From: Plantago major
Lineage: Eukaryota > Streptophyta > Magnoliopsida > Lamiales > Plantaginaceae
Direction of reading: 5' to 3'
DNA length: 64,000 bases
Assembly (NCBI GenBank): GCA_026545765.1
Contig: CM048843.1
Coordinates: 88,971,050 to 89,035,049 of the forward strand
Below are positions 59,006 through 64,000 of this stretch, one piece after another. The position numbers were made by a program, and so were the translations under genes. The stretch's first letter is position 1; the number at the start of each line of letters is the position of its first letter. Below the pieces are notes generated by a model that saw nothing but the letters and a program-made list of their open reading frames with translations, made no database searches and was not told the DNA's origin.

Positions 59006-59330
59006 TTGTCATATACACTGACAATCCATGAACGCCGATTTTTCCACAGTATGGACAGGAGTCTGTACGCCGTCCTTGTTCGTGATCTATGCCGCAATCC
59101 CCTAGAATGCCTACAGACTATGGCGTTCTAGATGTGGCTAGAGTGTGGATGTGCCGACAATTTCATCAAGCAAATACTGCCCTTCCAAATGCTCATATGG
59201 TTAGCAGACTTGCTGATGAGGCCATGGCATGCCTTGTGTGCAATGGCAGAGCCATTCATGGGCAAGCCAAGGCAATTGCCTTGCCTCAAATTTTGATACT
59301 TGATATACCATTCATATGAAATGTTGTATA

Positions 59331-59587
59331 CTCCCTTCATTTCAGAAAAAGTGTTACATTTTACTATTCTGCGGTCAACTGTCTCCGAGTTTGACCACAA
59401 TTTACTCTTAAACGATATTAATAAATAAATTATTAAAATTATATAATGAAAATTTAGTAATTAAATTTTTATTATATGATTTTATTAAATTATTTACTAT
59501 TATCGTTTATGAGTATTTTGTGGTCAAACTCGAAGACAGTTGACCAGTCAAAGTCAAAATGTAACACTTTCTCTGAAATGGAGGGAG
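59331..59587. mobile_element. Stowaway MITE nested in the hAT element
   Basis: Ends CTCCCTTCATTTCAGAAAAA.. and ..CTCTGAAATGGAGGGAG, with TA on both sides (59,329-59,330 and 59,588-59,589). 257 bp and AT-rich. Long, good terminal inverted repeats. Confidence 0.9.
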
Positions 59588-59915
59588 TATTAAATTTCTC
59601 TTGGTGTACAGATCTCTAGTAGTTTTATATTCCATTTTGTTTTGATATAGCATTTTAAATTTTTATCTATAATACTCAATATTTTATTATAAAAGTGGAT
59701 CACCTTAAAGCTTCTAAAGTGTTGCCCGTTACGCTTTTAGTGAGGATTATACCATTTTCAAGTTGTTTAGATACAAACCCGGCCGCACTACCATAATTTG
59801 CATTTATGATTAGTTATGTGTTAGTATAACTATGTCATTTAATATGATATGCGCGTTGAATTTATATGTTGAAAATTATTTTTAATTTCAATTGTATTAA
59901 GTATTTAATATGACA

Positions 59916-60154
59916 AAGTCTCATGAAATACGGTCTAGATAACTTATCTAGAGATGACCTATAATATCAATAAAACCATTCATGTTATTAATTAAAACGT
60001 CTATGTTGTTAACGAAATAAGTCTTGTTGTAATATATATGAAAAAACACCAATGTTGAGAACATAGGTGTTTTGAATAATAACATTGATAATTTTCTTGA
60101 CAATATGGGTCCGTCTCAAGATAAATTATCTAGAGACCGTCTCTCAGGAGACTT
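59916..60154. mobile_element. MITE with ~45-bp terminal inverted repeats, nested in the hAT element
   Basis: The left end aagtctcatgaaatacggtc..agataacttatctagaga is mirrored on the right (..tctagagaccgtctctcaggagactt). 239 bp. Relatives lie at 16,213-16,436 and 50,138-50,230. The superfamily is not settled because no target duplication is clear. Confidence 0.65.
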
Positions 60155-60769
60155 ACTCATTTATAGATCAAATATAATTTACTCATGCAACTAAAAAGAC
60201 ACGATTTAAGATGCTCGTGCTTTAATTTCATGTTTCCACATTTTGACACTTTTGGGCTTACACTTTCGCTCGTACTTTTATGATCTAGTTTGGTACGATT
60301 TTGCCTTGCCTGACTAGAATTTCTGGCTCCGCCACGGCGCCACTGCTTGTGTGTGCCAACTGCCAAGGATCAATCTCCCGTTGCCGTTGCTATAGGTTTA
60401 ATGCCACTTACACTCGACTTGTTTAAAAAGGGATCAAACCTATATGAGCATGGTTGTCGTACTGGCTTGCTTCGAGTCTTGTGCGTCCTGTAATGGAGTT
60501 TGCAAGAAACTCTTGTGTATTAGTAAATGAAATTAAGCAGAAAGTCTCTCTATTGCATTTTGCTTTGCATGTTAACAAGGTAGGAGATGAAGAAAGAAAA
60601 GATGACTTTTGAGTTCTCATCTCAATCGCAATGGTATGATTTTCAAGTACCATGCGCATTAAACGCGCAAAAGTTACGCAAGTGTAAGATTTCATAAAAT
60701 TGCACCTTAAGTGTGCAATTTTTATAAACATATTCAACCTTCAAAACTTGAATTTTAAAAATTGTATGT

Positions 60770-61640
60770 AATCTGTCCTAGTTCGTGATCTTTGCCGCAA
60801 TCCCCTAGAGTGCCTACATATTATGGTGCTCTGGATGTGGATGGAGCGTGGATGTGGCTACAATTGTATAAAGCAAATAATGCCCCTCCAAGTGCTCATC
60901 GTCAGCAGACTTGTCGATGAGGCCATGGTGTGCCTTGTGTGTGCCAAGGGCCATTCCCCCGTTGCCTTTGCTATAGGGTTAATGCCACTTACCCTCGACC
61001 TATTCAAAAAGGGTTGTGTATTTAGGCAATTTTTACATAAAAACTGGCATACAACTTCGGGTGAAGTCCAAGAGTTGGTCAAGGAAGTGTGCGCTCCCGG
61101 TATGTCGGATCTATATGAGCAAGCTTGTTGTGGTGGCTATCACCATAGTCAAATGGGGTTTCCTGTCCATCCTGCATCAACCCCAAAGTCTACTACAGGC
61201 ATCACCTTCTCCTGCAATGGTGCAAAGGTCCTATGGCATGTACATTAGACATTATATGGGCCCCACCCCGGTGGATCGAGAGCAAGGCCAGTAAGAAGAA
61301 GCACGACGACGGTGTTTATGAAGTTCTCAAAGGGTATCCCATCTCAAACAAGAAGTCTCAGTGTTTTGCAACCGACTGTCTTCAAACAACATTAAGTCGA
61401 TCAAAATGCAAGCGGTGAGGCGTGGCCAACAACCTCTCTTTGCCAGAGTCGTGTTTTGGAGTCTATCTTGCATCGATGAGATTGTGGCTGGAGGCAACAA
61501 GGCCAAATTCACCATCAACGGGAAACCTACATATGCATGGGTTCGAGCTAAACGACATATCCTCCTCGTCGGAGTAATGTCCGAACACGATCGACGGAAC
61601 CTGCACCTCCTCTGTCAGTTGTCTGCAATGTTTTCATGAC
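60770..61640 (+). pseudogene. Near full-length RRM-like gene copy, no start and frameshifted
   Basis: Homology begins at LVRDLCRNPLECL without an ATG and runs through the helical domain. It has a 12-base deletion and a frame change in the Pro/Ser linker (about 61,180-61,215). It then keeps the RRM-like domain in pieces (61,361-61,560: ..QSIKMQAVRRGQ-like, AKFTINGK). There is no counterpart in copy A. Confidence 0.75.
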
Positions 61641-61732
61641 TTTCCTCTTTGTAGTGCCAACTAGTATCTGCATGTCGTCTAGCAAGTTCTGTATTTGAAC
61701 TTGAAGTGCCTGTCAGTTGAGTTTTATATTTG

Positions 61733-61995
61733 CTGCAATCCCCAAGAATGCCTACAGATTATGGCATTCCAGATATGGCTGGAGCGTGGATGTGGCTACA
61801 ATTTTATAAAGCAAATAATGCTCCTCCAAGTGCTCATCGTCAGCAAACTTGTCGGTGAGGCCATGGCGTGCCTTGTGTGTACCAAGGGCCATTCTCCCGT
61901 TGCCTTTGCTATAGGTTTAATACCACTTACCCTCTACTTGTTTAAAAAGGGATCAAACCTATACGACAATGGCTGTCGTAGTGGCTTGCTTTGAG
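61733..61995 (+). pseudogene. RRM-like gene fragment (N-terminal third)
   Basis: Similar to the 8,464-8,811 fragment from the ECLQIMAF region to the ..KGSNLYDNGC tail. The 5' end is replaced by 3'UTR-like sequence of the preceding unit, which is what unequal crossing-over between units would leave. Confidence 0.7.
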
Positions 61996-62289
61996 TCTTG
62001 TGAGTCCTGTAATGGAGTTTGCAAGAAACTCTTGTGTATTAGTAAATGAAATTAAGCAAAAAGTCTCTTTATTGCATTTTGCTTTCCATGTTAACAAGGT
62101 AGGAGATGAACAAAGAAAAGATGACTTTTAAGTTCTCATCTCAATCGCAATGGTATGATTTTCAAGTACCATGCGCATTAAACGCGCAAAAGATTACGCA
62201 TGTGTAAGATTTCATAAAATTGCACCTTAAGTGCGCAATTTTTTAAAACATATTCAACCTTCAAAACTTGACCTTTAAAAATTATATGT

Positions 62290-62905
62290 AATCTGTCCTA
62301 GTTCGTGATCTTTGCCGCAATCCCCTAGAATCCTACAGATTATGGCGTTCTGGATGTGGATGTGGGTACAACTTTATAAAGCAAACAATGCCCCTCCAAG
62401 TGCTCATCGTCAGCAGACTTGCCGATGAGACCATGGCGTGCCGTGTGTGTGCCAAGGGCCATTCTCTCGTTGCCTTTGCTATAGGGTTAATGCCACTTAC
62501 CCTCGACTTATTCAAAAAGGGCTGTGTATTTAGGCAATTTTTACATAAAAACTGGCATACACCTTCGGGTGAAGTCCTACAGTTGGTCAAGGAAGTGTGC
62601 GCTCCCGTTATGTCAGATCTATATGAGCAAGCTTGTTGTGGTGGCTATCGCCATAGTCAGATGGGGTTTCCTGTCCACCCCGCATCAGTTTTACCCCAAA
62701 GTCTGCTACACGCATCACCTTCTCCTGCCAATTAAATGGTGCAAAGGTCCTATGGCATGAACAGTGGACATTCTGTGGCCCCCACCCTTAGCGGATCGGT
62801 CAAATGTCCGAACACGGTCGACGGAACCTGGGCCTCCTCTGTCAGTTGTCTGTAATGTTTTCCTGACTTTCCTCTTTGTAGTGCCAATTAGTGTCTGCAT
62901 GTAGT
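62290..62905 (+). pseudogene. RRM-like gene fragment lacking the RRM domain
   Basis: Counterpart of 9,068-9,556. It has a one-base loss near 62,331, a short deletion of the ERG segment (..ATGTGGATGTGGG..), a good frame 62,388-62,735, then a stop and a jump from the linker (62,800) to post-stop sequence. Confidence 0.75.
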
Positions 62906-63049
62906 CTAGCAAGTTCTGTATTTGAAGTACCTGTCAGTTGAGTTTTGTTTAGTCCAATTTGTCATCGAGTCTTGCAAGTTTAATTAATAAAGCTTGACTT
63001 GTTTAGAGAAAAGATTGTGTATGTAACCGGTTTCTCTATAAAAATTAGC

Positions 63050-63518
63050 GTACTGATCTCTAGGAAGTCCACAAGGTGGTAGGGGGACGTGTGCGTTCCC
63101 TCTCCGTCAAATCTATACGAGCAAGCTTGACGTGGTGGCTTTCAGAAACGCTTAGCGCAATGTTGTTGCATTATATTTTTTTCTTGCGATAATGTTGCGT
63201 TATTGTTTTTAGCAATGTTGCTGCGCAATTATATTTGCGCTAGTCTTGCGCTTTGCTGGTAAGATCTTCTAGTGATTCGGTTAATGTGCATGGATTGTAC
63301 AATCAGTTTCCTTTTGAAATTGATGAAGTCGTTTTTCTTGATGTTTTTCACAATGTTCACACGAAGTCCTCTATTGTAAACATCAGGCATGTTGTGGTCC
63401 TTGCCACGGGTAGATCCCTAGCAAGGGGCATGCGAAGTAGTAGGCGACAGTGTTCATCACATTCTCGAAAGCTATCCTGTCTCATGACAAGGAGTTTGAG
63501 TGTTCTGCAATAGACTTT
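63050..63518 (+). pseudogene. Old RRM-like gene remnant (copy B)
   Basis: Matches 9,718-10,188: a central piece (63,062-63,140) and an RRM-start piece (63,380-63,500), with 'gttgcg'-type T-rich repeats between. Cut at 63,519 by an LTR. Confidence 0.6.
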
Positions 63519-64000
63519 TGATGAGCCCGTATTTTAGGCTCTCATTTCGTTCCTTTTATCATCTTTCGTTCGTCCTTATTTGTTTGTTTTAGCGTATCTT
63601 GTGATTTTTTATGTGTTTTGTGTTTTAGTTGTGTTCCACAGGTTTTCGTGCATTTAGAGTTGTTTTGGAGGAAGAAATGGCGCTTTTTGAAGGTCGTGTC
63701 CGAGAAGAAGCTCAAAAACCCCACTTGAAACTCCGTTCTGCTCAGAATGTGAAGAAATGCATGAAGAGGCCGCTGGTCGCGACCCAAACTAGCCTGGTCA
63801 CGACCCCACGTGAATCCAAGCTGAGGAAGCCGCAGGTCGCGACCAAGAAGATCTCCGGTCGCGACCAAGGTCGAAACCAACGGTGAACTCTTTCAAATTT
63901 TGCCGCAGGTCGCGACTTAGCTCGCGACCAGGAAGCCGCTGGTCGCGACCGGCATTACCTTGGTCGCGACCAGCGCTGCAGAATCAGTTTCCGTGTATAT
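63519..64000 (+). mobile_element. Start of a Ty3/gypsy LTR with GGTCGCGACC repeats (runs off window)
   Basis: It begins TGATGAGCCCGTATTTTAGG exactly where homology to copy A ends. At least five GGTCGCGACC palindromes or single-base variants lie between about 63,774 and 63,970. It is G/C-richer than its surroundings. The other end is outside the window, so LTR versus full element cannot be told. Confidence 0.65.

Larger units (their letters stand above)
59241..60345. mobile_element. hAT-like non-autonomous element, 8-bp target duplication
   Basis: CTTGTGTG occurs at 59,233-59,240 and 60,346-60,353. The left end is CAATGGCAGAGCCA. The right end is the inverse of CAGTGGC..GTGGCGGAGCCA, so the termini are imperfect inverted repeats with an 8-bp internal duplication on the right. 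It is 1,105 bp with no transposase, and two MITEs are nested inside. The empty site is seen at about 8,690 in copy A. Confidence 0.8.
59006..60470 (+). pseudogene. RRM-like gene fragment split by a hAT element
   Basis: Counterpart of 8,464-8,811. The 5' part (59,006-59,240) has the same lost start codon and an added in-frame stop (..GCGTTCTAG.. where others have TGG). The 3' part resumes at 60,346 and runs to the ..GSNLYEHGC tail. Confidence 0.75.
51941..63518 (+). repeat. Segmental direct repeat, copy B
   Basis: This is the second copy of the about 10-kb block that starts the window. Compared with copy A it lacks 2.5 kb near its start and has a TRIM (57,409-58,560) and a hAT element (59,241-60,345). 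It also has an extra tandem duplication of gene-fragment units between about 60,500 and 62,100. Its right end is covered by an LTR starting at 63,519. Confidence 0.92.

Noticed and set aside
63774..63970. CRISPR-like array from regularly recurring GGTCGCGACC
   Set aside because: The repeats are too short (10 bp), unevenly spaced and inside a plant LTR. CRISPR arrays are not expected in plant nuclear DNA.

Overview
The window is nuclear DNA of a flowering plant, most likely a eudicot. The support is spliced genes with GT..AG introns, CrRLK1L-type malectin receptor kinases, an RLCK-VII kinase, a SAUR-like ORF, and Ty3/gypsy, Ty1/copia, TRIM, Stowaway, Harbinger and hAT relics. The species cannot be fixed from the sequence. 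Coding content is low and most of the window is AT-rich repeat.

Layout. (1) 1-10,188 and 51,941-63,518 are two direct copies of a block of about 10 kb. The left copy is cut by the window start. Each copy carries one intact gene for a plant RRM-like protein of unknown function (6,256-7,140 and 55,685-56,566), followed by a tail of decaying gene copies. The right copy has since gained a TRIM retrotransposon and a hAT element with nested MITEs. (2) Between the two blocks lay a head-to-head pair of unusual receptor kinase genes. The plus-strand member (40,625-45,826) reads as one seven-exon gene: signal peptide, malectin-like ectodomain, membrane span, CrRLK1L-type kinase, linker, then a second complete RLCK-VII-type kinase. 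Exon phases agree across every junction, and one in-frame TGA lies just before the membrane span. The minus-strand member has the same fused architecture but is a pseudogene. Its first about 85 codons are at 38.3-38.5 kb and the rest is at 14.6-10.5 kb. (3) These two parts are separated by a block of about 23.7 kb (14,557-38,285) whose edges are short repeated and inverted sequence copied from the flanks. The block holds a SAUR-like ORF, a solo LTR, a Harbinger-type MITE, a decayed caulimovirid-type movement-protein region, a gag-only Ty3/gypsy element in reverse orientation, a 0.9-kb-armed inverted repeat, and an intact four-exon phosducin-like (PDCL3/viral-IAP-associated-factor type) gene at 35,162-37,107. 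(4) 45.8-51.9 kb is mostly relic: gypsy and copia 5' ends, an F-box protein tail, and an unrecognised small spliced gene fragment.

The item most worth following is the dual-kinase malectin receptor. Two diverged neighbours share the same fusion and the same exon-joining phase, so the fusion is older than the duplication and is not an annotation artefact. I do not know of a characterised plant protein with this domain order. Plant tandem kinase proteins are known immune receptors, but they generally lack a malectin ectodomain.
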